In this document: positions 6,724-14,342 of the stretch, in pieces
Numbering within the stretch: position 1 is the stretch's first letter
Layout of the letters: every line of letters starts with the position of its first letter
Assembly (NCBI GenBank): GCA_046590575.1
Contig: JBKJUS010000015.1
Location: 1-22,648, forward strand
Source of the DNA: DATLNF01 sp046590575
GTDB lineage: Bacteria; Actinomycetota; Actinomycetes; BP-191
Direction of reading: 5' to 3'
DNA length: 22,648 bases
Made by a program: the position numbers and the translations under genes
The notes under the pieces: generated by a model
What the model was told of the DNA's origin: nothing
The model's database searches: none
What the model saw: the letters and a program-made list of their open reading frames with translations, nothing else

Positions 6724-8627
6724 GACGGCCGCGACCGAGAACAGTGATCATCGCGGTCGCCTTCGGCTTGGCCGTGCTCGCCGGATGGGCCACCGTCGCC
6801 GGACTGCAGGCGAGGGCAGCGATGCTGCGCGCGCGCGACCGCATCACCGCAGTGCGGGCCGAGAACAACGTGGGCGACAGCGAGGACATCCTGAGCGACC
6901 TGCTCGAGGCGCAGCAGGACCTGCGTACAGCTCGGGATCGGCTGCACCAGCTCGGACCCCGCGTGATCGCCGCGATTCCGCTCGTCGGACGCTCCCTTGT
7001 CGCCGGCCGGGTCACTGCCGACGCCGGCTACGACGTCGTCTCAGGGACCATCCGGGTCGTCCGGGTCGTGACCACCGGCGGTCCTGTTTTCAGCGACGGG
7101 CGCATGGACCCCGCAAAGCTCACCGAGCTTTCGAAGGCGCTTGGAGAAGCGGCACGCAGCTCGGCGCGCAGCACCGCGAGACTCCGTCGTACGAGCACCA
7201 CCCTGGTGCCTTCGCCGGTTCGGCGATCGATCGCCGATGCCCGGCTCGAGCTCGGTGGTGCCACCGACTCATTCGGGCGAGCAGGACGCCTGCTCGACGC
7301 GCTCGCCGGGATCGTCGGCGCGCACGGGCCACGCCGCCTACTCATCGTTCTTCAGAACAATGCTGAGCTGCGCGGCACCGGCGGCCTGATCTCGGTGTTC
7401 GCCGAGGCGACCACCCGCGACGGCCGTATCGACATTGGTGCGTTCCGCGACATCGAAGACATCGCTGCACACCGCCGAGCGGTCCGTACCGTTGATGCGC
7501 CGCCAGACTACGTGGACCTCTACGGCAGATTCCTCGCCAACACCACGCTCTGGAAGAACGCGAACATGTCTCCTGACGTGCCGACGGTCGCGCAGGTCAT
7601 GTCGCGGCTCTCTCGCATGACGATGGGCCGCACTCCTGACGCCGTTCTCTTCCTCGACGTGCCCGCTGTGGCCGCCATCCTCGACGCAACCGGGCCGACC
7701 CTCCTCGGCGACGGGCGGCAGCTCTCCGGCGACAACGCGGTCGAGGAGTTGCTCGTTCGCGCCTACGCCGGCGTTCCCGACACCCGTGAAGGACAGGCAC
7801 AGCGTCGCAAGTCGCTGCGCTCTGCCACTGATGGAGTGATCGACCGACTGCTCGGCAGCGGTGCCGTCCCCACGATCCCGCTTGCTCGGTCCCTCGGCGA
7901 CGCCGTGCGCAGCCGACACATCGCGGTGTGGTCCGCCCGAGCGAACGAGCAGGCCGATCTGGTCGCCGGCCGGGCGTCAGGCACAGTGTGCAGCCCGAGT
8001 GACGACCTCCTCATGACCACCGTTCTCAATCTCGGCGGCGGCCGCTCTGAAGGCAACAAGCTCGACTACTACGTGGCCCAGGACCACCACGTCGAGGTCA
8101 CCGTAAGCCAAGACACGGCGCTCACCCGACGTACCTTCCGGCTGCGCAACGACGCTCCCCGATCCGGACTTTCGAACTATGTTGCCGGGCTGGAGACCCC
8201 AGGGCAGGCGCGCAACCTGGTGTTCTTCTCGATCCCCCAGACGGCCAGGCTCATCGGATTCTCGCGCGACGGCCAGGTGCCCCTGGTCACGACCGGGACC
8301 GAGTGCGGCCATCAGGTGATCGCTGACTTCGTCGCGCTCGCCCCGGGCGAAACCGCGGTGTGGGAAGTGACCTATCGGACGCCACGCGAAGGCAACGACG
8401 AATACGAGATTCGGCTGCTGCCACAGCCCTTGGCGCGGCCGGCGCACCTCGACCTCGTCGTGCGGGGCGGCGACGGCGTGGTGCTCTCCGATGTGCGTGG
8501 TGGTCGGCTGCGCTACGACGAAGCCTGGAACCACGAGCTACTGCTTCAGATGCGGACGGGGAGTGGAAGCTGGTGGCAACGGGCGGCCACCCGGGTGCGC
8601 ACCTTCTGGCGCGAACCGGTTTTCTGA
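6720..8627 (+). CDS. DUF4012 domain-containing membrane-anchored protein
   Basis: A 635-residue protein with one N-terminal membrane helix (about residues 8-28) after an Arg-rich start, so most of it should lie outside the membrane. A charged helical stretch at 35-80 may be coiled coil. Residues 204-223 (PRRLLIVLQNNAELRGTGGL) match the hallmark of DUF4012 proteins, which have no assigned activity but are common beside polysaccharide genes in Actinobacteria. It starts at ATG 6720 in an ATGA overlap with the upstream glycosyltransferase and has no ribosome binding site of its own, so its amount is probably tied to that enzyme. This coupling suggests an extracytoplasmic step on the same polymer. 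By analogy of position it could be an assembly, attachment or polymer-modifying factor, but the sequence does not show which. It converges on the sugar transferase with an 8-base gap. Confidence 0.85.
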   Translation: MRRPRPRTVIIAVAFGLAVLAGWATVAGLQARAAMLRARDRITAVRAENNVGDSEDILSDLLEAQQDLRTARDRLHQLGPRVIAAIPLVGRSLVAGRVTADAGYDVVSGTIRVVRVVTTGGPVFSDGRMDPAKLTELSKALGEAARSSARSTARLRRTSTTLVPSPVRRSIADARLELGGATDSFGRAGRLLDALAGIVGAHGPRRLLIVLQNNAELRGTGGLISVFAEATTRDGRIDIGAFRDIEDIAAHRRAVRTVDAPPDYVDLYGRFLANTTLWKNANMSPDVPTVAQVMSRLSRMTMGRTPDAVLFLDVPAVAAILDATGPTLLGDGRQLSGDNAVEELLVRAYAGVPDTREGQAQRRKSLRSATDGVIDRLLGSGAVPTIPLARSLGDAVRSRHIAVWSARANEQADLVAGRASGTVCSPSDDLLMTTVLNLGGGRSEGNKLDYYVAQDHHVEVTVSQDTALTRRTFRLRNDAPRSGLSNYVAGLETPGQARNLVFFSIPQTARLIGFSRDGQVPLVTTGTECGHQVIADFVALAPGETAVWEVTYRTPREGNDEYEIRLLPQPLARPAHLDLVVRGGDGVVLSDVRGGRLRYDEAWNHELLLQMRTGSGSWWQRAATRVRTFWREPVF

Positions 8628-8635
8628 CAGGGGCG

Positions 8636-10093
8636 TCAGGAGCCGTGTCCGCCGCGGGCCATCAGCGCGGCCGTGCGGAGCACGATCTTGACGTCCGACC
8701 ACATCGACCAGTTCTCGATGTAGTAGTTGTCGAAGCGCGCCCGGTCCTCGATCGAGGTGTCACCGCGCAGCCCGTGGACCTGAGCCCAGCCGGTGAGGCC
8801 GCTCGGGACACGGTGTCGCGCGGTATACCGCGGGTAGCTGGCGGTGAACTGCTCTACGAAGTGCACCCGCTCCGGCCGTGGGCCGACCAGACTCATGTCT
8901 CCACGCAGGATGTTCCACAGCTGCGGCAGCTCATCGAGCGAGGTCTGGCGCAGCATTCGGCCCACCCGGCCTACGCGAGCGTCTCGCGCGATCGACCAGG
9001 TGGTCAGCGAGTCACTCTCGTCCAGAGGTCGCATCGATCGGAACTTCAGCAGTTGGAAGGCACGACCGTCTATCCCGACACGTTCCTGCCGAAACAGAAC
9101 GCCAGGGCCGCCCTCCCACCGGACTGCGGCGGCGCAGATCGCCAGCACCGGAAGGGCGGCGGTAAGAGCAACAGCGGAGAAAATGATGTCGACGAGCCGC
9201 TTGAGACGCCAGGAGGGGGTGCGGAAGGCGGCTCGGCGCAGGCGGATGAGAGGTAGCCCCCACACCTCGTCGATCTCGCCGCGCGCCCGAACAGTGGAAA
9301 GCTCGAAGAGTCGCGGCACGAAGAAAATTTCGCAGTTCAGCCGATCACACGTGCGAATGACCTCGACCATCTGTGACTCTGGGGCGGAGCCAAAGGCCAC
9401 GACGACGTTGTGCACCTTGAACTCGACGATGGAGCGCACCAGTGCGTCGTGCCCGCCAAGGAGCGGGATCGGCAGCCGATCCACGTCGAGCAGCGGCCGG
9501 GAATCGAGAAAACCAACAGGCCGCAAGCCGTACTCGGGGTGGCGCAGCAGAAGTTCCGTGAGCTGGCCGCCGACGCGTCCGGCGCCCAGGATCAACGTCG
9601 GGTGCGCGACGACGCCACGGCGGCGAGTACGGCGGACGAAGGAGTACGCCATCAGGCGGAGCAGTGGGAGCGTGATGGCCATGGCTGTGGCAGTCGCTAC
9701 CAACGGCACGCGGGTGATCTCGAGTCCGAAGACGACGCCCGCCGTCGTAGCTACAGCAGCAGCAGCAAGCGCGCGACCAGCGAGCGCGGGGAGGTCGTCG
9801 AGGGCGGAGAGGGTCAACCGAGCCTGGTAGAGGCCAGCAGGCACGAAAAGGGCCACCGTGAGGACAAGAAGTACAACGTGGCCGCCCTGGACCCGCCCGC
9901 CACTGGTCACCCAGGACGCGGCCAGCCAGCCGACGACGTCGACGGCGAGAAGGAGCGGTCGGACGCCCCATCGCAGGATCGTGCGATCGCGGAACCGTCG
10001 GCTTGGCGCGGTAAGGACCGCGGGCTTCGCCTCCCGACGAAGCGTCGGATACCGCCACCGCCCAGCGCCGACCTCGTCACGGGTCGTCGTCAT
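8636..10093 (-). CDS. Exopolysaccharide polyprenyl-phosphate sugar-1-phosphate transferase (WbaP/CpsE-like)
   Basis: A 485-residue initiating transferase with the full long-form architecture. There are four or five membrane helices in the first 155 residues. A Rossmann-like domain follows (TLILGAGRVGGQLTELL, 166-182; GFLDSRPLL, 194-202). The reentrant helix is KRLVDIIFSAVALTAALPVL at 298-317. The catalytic domain has LLKFRSM (348-354), DELPQLWNILRGDMSLVGPR (387-406) and PSGLTGWAQVHG (430-441). It transfers a sugar-1-phosphate from a UDP-sugar to undecaprenyl phosphate, the first committed step of repeat-unit assembly on the cytoplasmic face. The ATG at 10091-10093 is preceded about 10 bases away by GGGGGGCGG, a loosely spaced ribosome binding site. 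It is transcribed away from the 276-base intergenic region, which probably holds its promoter. The sugar it uses cannot be told from sequence. Confidence 0.93.
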   Translation of the reverse strand: MTTTRDEVGAGRWRYPTLRREAKPAVLTAPSRRFRDRTILRWGVRPLLLAVDVVGWLAASWVTSGGRVQGGHVVLLVLTVALFVPAGLYQARLTLSALDDLPALAGRALAAAAVATTAGVVFGLEITRVPLVATATAMAITLPLLRLMAYSFVRRTRRRGVVAHPTLILGAGRVGGQLTELLLRHPEYGLRPVGFLDSRPLLDVDRLPIPLLGGHDALVRSIVEFKVHNVVVAFGSAPESQMVEVIRTCDRLNCEIFFVPRLFELSTVRARGEIDEVWGLPLIRLRRAAFRTPSWRLKRLVDIIFSAVALTAALPVLAICAAAVRWEGGPGVLFRQERVGIDGRAFQLLKFRSMRPLDESDSLTTWSIARDARVGRVGRMLRQTSLDELPQLWNILRGDMSLVGPRPERVHFVEQFTASYPRYTARHRVPSGLTGWAQVHGLRGDTSIEDRARFDNYYIENWSMWSDVKIVLRTAALMARGGHGS

Positions 10094-10369
10094 GAGTAGA
10101 TCACCGCCCCCCTGTTGCCCGGCGGAGTTCAGGCCGCCGGCCGGTTATCGCCTCTTCACGCCACGCCGATCCTCAGTCAATTCCCTCCGGACGCGTGAAC
10201 GATTGATACGATTCAGATGCTTTTGGCCGTTTTCGTAATATGGTCAACCTACCGGCTGACTCCAGTTTGTAAACCCCGGGTAACAGCCTGTTGTCGCGTG
10301 GGATAGGCCGTGCCACTCTGTAGCCAAACTCCCCGAGGCTCGGCCCGATCGCGCTGTCAAGGAGTGGAC
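10094..10369. promoter_or_regulatory. AT-richer divergent intergenic region between the sugar transferase and the small secreted protein gene
   Basis: This is the longest gene-free stretch in the window (276 bases). Bases 10198-10275 are clearly richer in A and T than the surroundings. On the minus strand TTGACC (10242-10247) is a good -35 for the sugar transferase, but the matching -10 is poor (AAAAGC at 17-base spacing). A small inverted repeat, AACAG-C-CTGTT, lies at 10282-10292. On the plus strand TTGTCG (from 10291) could be a -35 with a weak -10 near CACTCT. No coding frame in the region looks real. Confidence 0.4.
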
Positions 10370-10717
10370 ATGGTCCGACTTACCGCCACCGCCCTGCTGC
10401 TTGCCGGCGTGGTCGGTGGAGCCGGCGCCGGGATAGCGCAGGCGCAGACCACTGCGTGCGACTCATACTCCGAAGCCTGCATCGAGCCGACCCGACGGCC
10501 TGACCTTGGCCCGTTCATCGAGCCGAGCGTCTTACCCGCCAGGCAGACCAGGCCAGCCCCAGGCGGTGAGCTAGGGCCTGAGCCTGAGCCACGGCCAGGA
10601 AGATTGACGGTCACCGGCGGCGAGCTGGTACTGCTGCTCACCGTCGGCAGCGGCGCCCTCGCGGGTGGTGCCGCCCTTGTCGTGGCCGGTCGCCGGCGCA
10701 GGGCGACGCCCGCCTGA
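10370..10717 (+). CDS. Small secreted, C-terminally membrane-anchored surface protein with LTVTG variant sorting motif
   Basis: A 115-residue protein of no family I recognise. It has a Sec signal peptide (residues 1-25, AQA before the cleavage point) and a short mature part with Cys30 and Cys37, which could form a disulfide. A Pro/Glu/Arg-rich low-complexity stretch follows (about 52-78). The C-terminus is LTVTGGE (79-85), a hydrophobic helix (86-107) and RRRR. That layout is the cell-wall sorting signal of sortase substrates, except that the second position is Thr, not the Pro of LPXTG or the Ala of the LAXTG used by class E sortases. It may be a variant substrate or simply a tail-anchored protein. 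The ATG at 10370 has a good ribosome binding site, AAGGAG at 10359-10364, with 5 bases between. No sortase is encoded in the window. Confidence 0.7.
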   Translation: MVRLTATALLLAGVVGGAGAGIAQAQTTACDSYSEACIEPTRRPDLGPFIEPSVLPARQTRPAPGGELGPEPEPRPGRLTVTGGELVLLLTVGSGALAGGAALVVAGRRRRATPA

Positions 10718-10764
10718 CGAGACCAGCTCCGGACCGAGGTGGAGTCACGGAGCAGACTGCGCGC

Positions 10765-12081
10765 ATGACCCTCCGAGACGGCACCAGGACCGAACCTGCG
10801 TCGCCATGGCCCGCGCCGCGAGCGCACTCCCCGATCTCAGCAGACATCAGCCTCCCCGGCTCGAAGTCCATGACGAACAGGGCCGCGGTGATCGCCGCAC
10901 TGGCTGTCGGACGAAGCACCGTGCACCGGCCATTGCGCAGCCGGGACACCGAGTTGATGACCACAGGTCTGCGGGCACTCGGCACGCAGGTGACCGCGCA
11001 CGAGGCGTCCTGGGAGATCACTGGCGTTGCCGGTCGACCGCATCTCGTGTCGTCCTCCATCGACGTCGGACTCGCTGGCACCGTGGCTCGCTTCCTGCCC
11101 CCGGTTGCCGCGCTGGCGGTCGGCGCGGTGCGCTTCGACGGAGACGCCCGGATGCGAGAGCGACCCATGGCGCCCCTGCTGAACGCGCTCCGCGACCTCG
11201 GCGTCGAGGTGTCGAGCACACGGGGTGACCACCTGCCGTGCACCATTCATGGCTCAGGGTCACTGCGGGGCGGCTCGGTCTCCCTCGACGCGAGTACGTC
11301 GAGCCAGCTGATCAGTGGGCTGCTGCTCGCCGCACCGTGCTTCGCCGAGGGGCTCACCGTGCGACACGTGGGGTCACCAGTGCCCAGTCGGCCCCACCTC
11401 GACATGACAGTGGCCATGATGCGCGTCGCCGGCGCGGCGGTCAGCCAGACCAATCCCGACTCCTGGGCCGTCTCCCCAGGTGGCTACCGAGCGCACGACA
11501 TCGACATTGAGCCGGATCTCTCGGGCGCCGCACCGTTCCTGGCCGCGGCCGTCGCGACCGCTGGAACCGTCGTAGTGCCTGGCTGGCCGCGAACGACGGC
11601 GCAGCCGGGCGAGGCCCTTCTCGAGCTGCTCGGTCGGATGGGTGCGCGGTGGACTCTTGACGAAGCTGGGCTGGTGTTCACCGGACCGGAACGAGTCCAC
11701 GGCATCGAGGCCGAGCTGCGTGACTGCCCGGAGATGACGCCGGTGATCGTCGCACTGGCCACGCTGGCCGACTCGCCGAGCAGGTTCACCGGAGTAGCCC
11801 ACATCAGGCTGCAGGAGACTGACCGCATCGCCGCGCTCGCCGGCGAGCTGAGCCGGCTCGGCGCCAACATCGACGAGCTAGCCGATGGACTGGTCGTGCG
11901 ACCGGCACCGCTGCGTGGCGCTCTGCTCCGCGCTCATGGTGACCACCGGCTGGCGATGGCCTGGGCAGTCGTGGGCCTGGTGGTCGACGACGTCAGCATC
12001 GACGACATCGCTACCACTGGTAAGACGATGCCCGACTTCGCCGCCCGCTGGTCGGCGATGCTCGCGACGGCGCCACGGTGA
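10765..12081 (+). CDS. aroA: 3-phosphoshikimate 1-carboxyvinyltransferase (EPSP synthase)
   Basis: A 438-residue, full-length EPSP synthase. It joins shikimate-3-phosphate and phosphoenolpyruvate in the sixth step of the shikimate pathway in the cytoplasm. Diagnostic blocks appear in order: LPGSKSMTNRA (30-40), SRDTELM, GLAGTVARFLPP, DGDARMRERPM, SSQLISGLLLAAP, RPHLDMTVAMMR, LSGAAPFLAAA, RLQETDRIAAL and HGDHRLAMAWA. The GLAGTVxRF form in place of GNAGTxMR is, as I recall, usual for actinobacterial AroA. The ATG at 10765 has no close ribosome binding site. CAGACT, a near match to a TANNNT -10 box, ends 6 bases before it, so a leaderless start is possible. Its stop overlaps the GTG of rsgA, and the aroA-rsgA pair is a familiar actinobacterial arrangement. 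Confidence 0.96.
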   Translation: MTLRDGTRTEPASPWPAPRAHSPISADISLPGSKSMTNRAAVIAALAVGRSTVHRPLRSRDTELMTTGLRALGTQVTAHEASWEITGVAGRPHLVSSSIDVGLAGTVARFLPPVAALAVGAVRFDGDARMRERPMAPLLNALRDLGVEVSSTRGDHLPCTIHGSGSLRGGSVSLDASTSSQLISGLLLAAPCFAEGLTVRHVGSPVPSRPHLDMTVAMMRVAGAAVSQTNPDSWAVSPGGYRAHDIDIEPDLSGAAPFLAAAVATAGTVVVPGWPRTTAQPGEALLELLGRMGARWTLDEAGLVFTGPERVHGIEAELRDCPEMTPVIVALATLADSPSRFTGVAHIRLQETDRIAALAGELSRLGANIDELADGLVVRPAPLRGALLRAHGDHRLAMAWAVVGLVVDDVSIDDIATTGKTMPDFAARWSAMLATAPR

Positions 12082-13100
12082 GCCGCCGCGACCTCGATGA
12101 GGACGACATCCGGAGCCGTCCGACGCCCGGCTCGCGCCCACGCACCCGCACCCGGCCGCGCCATGAAGACGCCGTGCCCGCACAGGTGCTGGCGGTGGAC
12201 CGCGGCCGGTTCGGCTGCCTGGTCGGTGAGACTGCGGTGATCGCGATGCGGGGCGGCGACCTGCGCCGTACGCCGGTCGTGGTCGGCGACGAGGTATCCC
12301 TGGTGGGCGACGTCAGCGGCCACCCGGGGTCGCTCGCGCGCATCGTTCGGGTAGCTCCGCGGCGCACCGTCCTGCGCCGCACTCCGGATGACGACGATCC
12401 CACCGAGCGGGTGCTCGTCGCCAACGCCGAGGTGCTCGTCATAGTCGTTGCCCTCGCTGCACCGCCACCCCGGCCCCGCCTCATCGACCGATTGCTCGTG
12501 GCGGCGTACGACGGCGGGCTCCAGCCGGTGCTCTGCCTGACCAAACGCGACCTCGGGTCGGCGGATGACCTGCTGGCCCTCTACCGGCCGCTCGGCGTCG
12601 AGGTGGTCAGCACCGGACCGGCGGCCGACGACGAGGGAGTGGCGGCGCTGCACACCAGGCTCTCGGGCCGAATGAGCGTCCTGGTCGGGCACAGCGGCGT
12701 GGGCAAGTCGACGTTGGTCAACCGCCTCGTCCCGGATGCGGACCGGGCAACCGGGACAGTCACCGCCGTCGACCGTGGCCGGCACACGTCGAGCTCGACC
12801 GTCGCGCTAGCGCTGCCCACCGGTGGCTGGATCATCGACACACCGGGCGTGCGTTCCTTCGGTCTCGGCCTGGTCAAACCCGAGCACCTGCTCGGCGCGT
12901 TCCCCGACCTCGCCGACGCGGCGCAGGACTGCCCCCGCGGCTGCACACACGGCACCGGTGACGAGCAGTGCGCGATCGACTCGGCGATCGTCGCCGGCCA
13001 GGTCGACCCGACGCGGCTGGCGTCGTGGCGGCGGCTTCTCGATGCGCGGACGCATTCGGAGGAGGACCACGACGAGGGAACTCTGCCGGGTCAGGCGTAG
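12078..13100 (+). CDS. rsgA: Ribosome small subunit-dependent GTPase A
   Basis: A 340-residue circularly permuted GTPase that acts late in 30S subunit maturation. After an Arg-rich N-terminus comes an OB-fold (about 33-95). The GTPase motifs then appear in permuted order: G4 TKRDL (155-159), G1 GHSGVGKST (204-212), and G3 DTPGVRSFG (254-262). The zinc site is C285, C289, H291 and C298. Its spacing, C-x3-C-x-H-x6-C, differs by one residue on each side from the C-x4-C-x-H-x5-C of E. coli and B. subtilis; the zinc set itself is complete. The gene starts at GTG 12078 in a GTGA overlap with aroA and has no ribosome binding site, so it should be translationally coupled. Its 3' end overlaps the convergent cupredoxin gene by 10 bases. 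Confidence 0.95.
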   Translation: MSRRDLDEDDIRSRPTPGSRPRTRTRPRHEDAVPAQVLAVDRGRFGCLVGETAVIAMRGGDLRRTPVVVGDEVSLVGDVSGHPGSLARIVRVAPRRTVLRRTPDDDDPTERVLVANAEVLVIVVALAAPPPRPRLIDRLLVAAYDGGLQPVLCLTKRDLGSADDLLALYRPLGVEVVSTGPAADDEGVAALHTRLSGRMSVLVGHSGVGKSTLVNRLVPDADRATGTVTAVDRGRHTSSSTVALALPTGGWIIDTPGVRSFGLGLVKPEHLLGAFPDLADAAQDCPRGCTHGTGDEQCAIDSAIVAGQVDPTRLASWRRLLDARTHSEEDHDEGTLPGQA

Positions 13101-13507
13101 GTCACGGTGCCGACCATCCCGGCCTGGTCGTGGCGATCGACGTGACACGCGTACGACGGAGCATCCTTCGGCATGGTGAAGGTGAGACGCGCAGTCGCAC
13201 CGGCCGGCACCTTCACTGTCCCGCCGTCGTCACCACCGCCGTGGCCGCCACCTCCTCCGGAATGTCCCGCGAGATAGGACGCGCTGCCGATGGTGAACTC
13301 ATGAGCGATCGACCCGGGGTTGGTGATCACAAAGGTGACCTTCTCCCCTGCCTTCGCTGTGACCGACGCCGGCTCGAAGCGAAGCATGTCGGATGTGGCG
13401 AGCGGGATCTCCCGGGCCGCGTCGGTGGAGGCCCCGTCTGAGCCACCGCAGCCGACGGCGACGAGCGAGATCCCGACAGTCAGAACGAGCAGTCGATGTC
13501 GATTCAT
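13091..13507 (-). CDS. Cupredoxin (plastocyanin-like) lipoprotein
   Basis: A 138-residue exported copper protein. The signal peptide ends in the lipobox VAVGC with Cys20, so it should be lipid-anchored outside the membrane. A single cupredoxin domain spans about 33-138 with a full type-1 copper ligand set: H69 (SIAHEF), C121, H126 and M131 (YACHVDRHDQAGM). Between ligands, residues 82-96 form a Gly-rich loop with H82 and H89, absent from simple plastocyanins and possibly an extra metal site. The domain suggests electron transfer or copper handling. The gene starts 10 bases after the stop of the LivG-type ATPase and lies on the same strand, so it is probably the last gene of the transporter operon. 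The ATG at 13507 is preferred over the upstream Met at 13558 because it begins the signal peptide. It overlaps the end of rsgA. Confidence 0.85.
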   Translation of the reverse strand: MNRHRLLVLTVGISLVAVGCGGSDGASTDAAREIPLATSDMLRFEPASVTAKAGEKVTFVITNPGSIAHEFTIGSASYLAGHSGGGGGHGGGDDGGTVKVPAGATARLTFTMPKDAPSYACHVDRHDQAGMVGTVTYA

Positions 13508-13517
13508 AGTGCCCACC

Positions 13518-14342
13518 CTAGGACGTTCCATGCCGTTTCGCGCGTCCGCTTCGGGCAATGGTCCGCTCGTCGCCGCCCAGGTAGGCCTCGACCACTGCCG
13601 GATCGGCCAGCACCTCTGCAGGGGCGCCCTGGGCGATGACTCGGCCGGACTCGAGGACGACGAGGTGTTGGGCGAAGTCGGCGACCAGCGGTATGTCGTG
13701 CTCGATCATCACGATGGCCGCGCCGGTTGAGGAAGCTATTCGTCCGAGCAGTGGGGCGAGCTGTTCCACCTCCGCCTGGGCCAGACCCGCCGATGGCTCA
13801 TCGAGCAGGATCAGGGCCGGGTCGCGCGCGAGAACACCCGCCAGGTCGACGATGCGACGGGTGCCGGTGGAGAGCTCGCCGACGAAGACATCGCGGTAGC
13901 CGCGCAGACCGAGCTCATCGAGCAGCCCGTCGACCCGCTCGCGTGCCGCGCGCTCAGCCCGGCGTACGACGGGCAGGCCGAGGATCGACGGCACGTGGCC
14001 GAGCCCGCGCCGTCGTGGGGTGGCCGCAACCATCAGCGACTCGTGCACGGTCATCGACGGGAAGAGCCGGGCGTCCTGGAAGCTGCGCGCTAACCCGACC
14101 CGCGCCCGACCGGCAGGGTCGAGACGGCGGACATCGCGACCGTTCACGACGACGTGACCGCTCTCGACAGGGACAAAACCGCAGATGGCGTCAAACAAAG
14201 TCGTCTTGCCGGCGCCGTTCGGGCCAATCACGCCGACCCTGGCGCCAACCGGCACGGCCATACTCACGCCGTCGAGAGCCCGCACCCCACCGAACGAGAG
14301 CCGCAGGTTGCGCACCTCGAGCGCGGACATCGGGATGCTCAC
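13518..14342 (-). CDS. livG: Branched-chain amino acid-type ABC transporter ATP-binding protein, LivG-like
   Basis: A 274-residue ABC ATPase with all motifs: Walker A GPNGAGKTT (40-48), the Q-loop FQD near 88-90, signature LSTGTRR (157-163), Walker B ALILLDE (176-182) and the switch His215. The signature LSTGT, the FQDARLFPSMTVHESL segment and the C-terminal VVEAYLGG are typical of LivG in HAAT-type transporters. It would pair with the LivF domain of the upstream fusion to drive the fused LivHM permease. It starts at GTG 14342 in a GTGA overlap with the upstream gene, with GGAG 7 bases before it; an in-frame ATG at 14330 is an alternative. About 15 residues after the usual LivG end are basic and poorly conserved. 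The substrate is not fixed by this subunit. Confidence 0.92.
   Translation of the reverse strand: MSIPMSALEVRNLRLSFGGVRALDGVSMAVPVGARVGVIGPNGAGKTTLFDAICGFVPVESGHVVVNGRDVRRLDPAGRARVGLARSFQDARLFPSMTVHESLMVAATPRRRGLGHVPSILGLPVVRRAERAARERVDGLLDELGLRGYRDVFVGELSTGTRRIVDLAGVLARDPALILLDEPSAGLAQAEVEQLAPLLGRIASSTGAAIVMIEHDIPLVADFAQHLVVLESGRVIAQGAPAEVLADPAVVEAYLGGDERTIARSGRAKRHGTS

Noticed and set aside
8624..8639. CTGAC / GTCAG inverted repeat between the DUF4012 and sugar transferase genes
   Set aside because: Only 5 base pairs with a 6-base loop and no T-tract following it on either strand; too weak to call a terminator.
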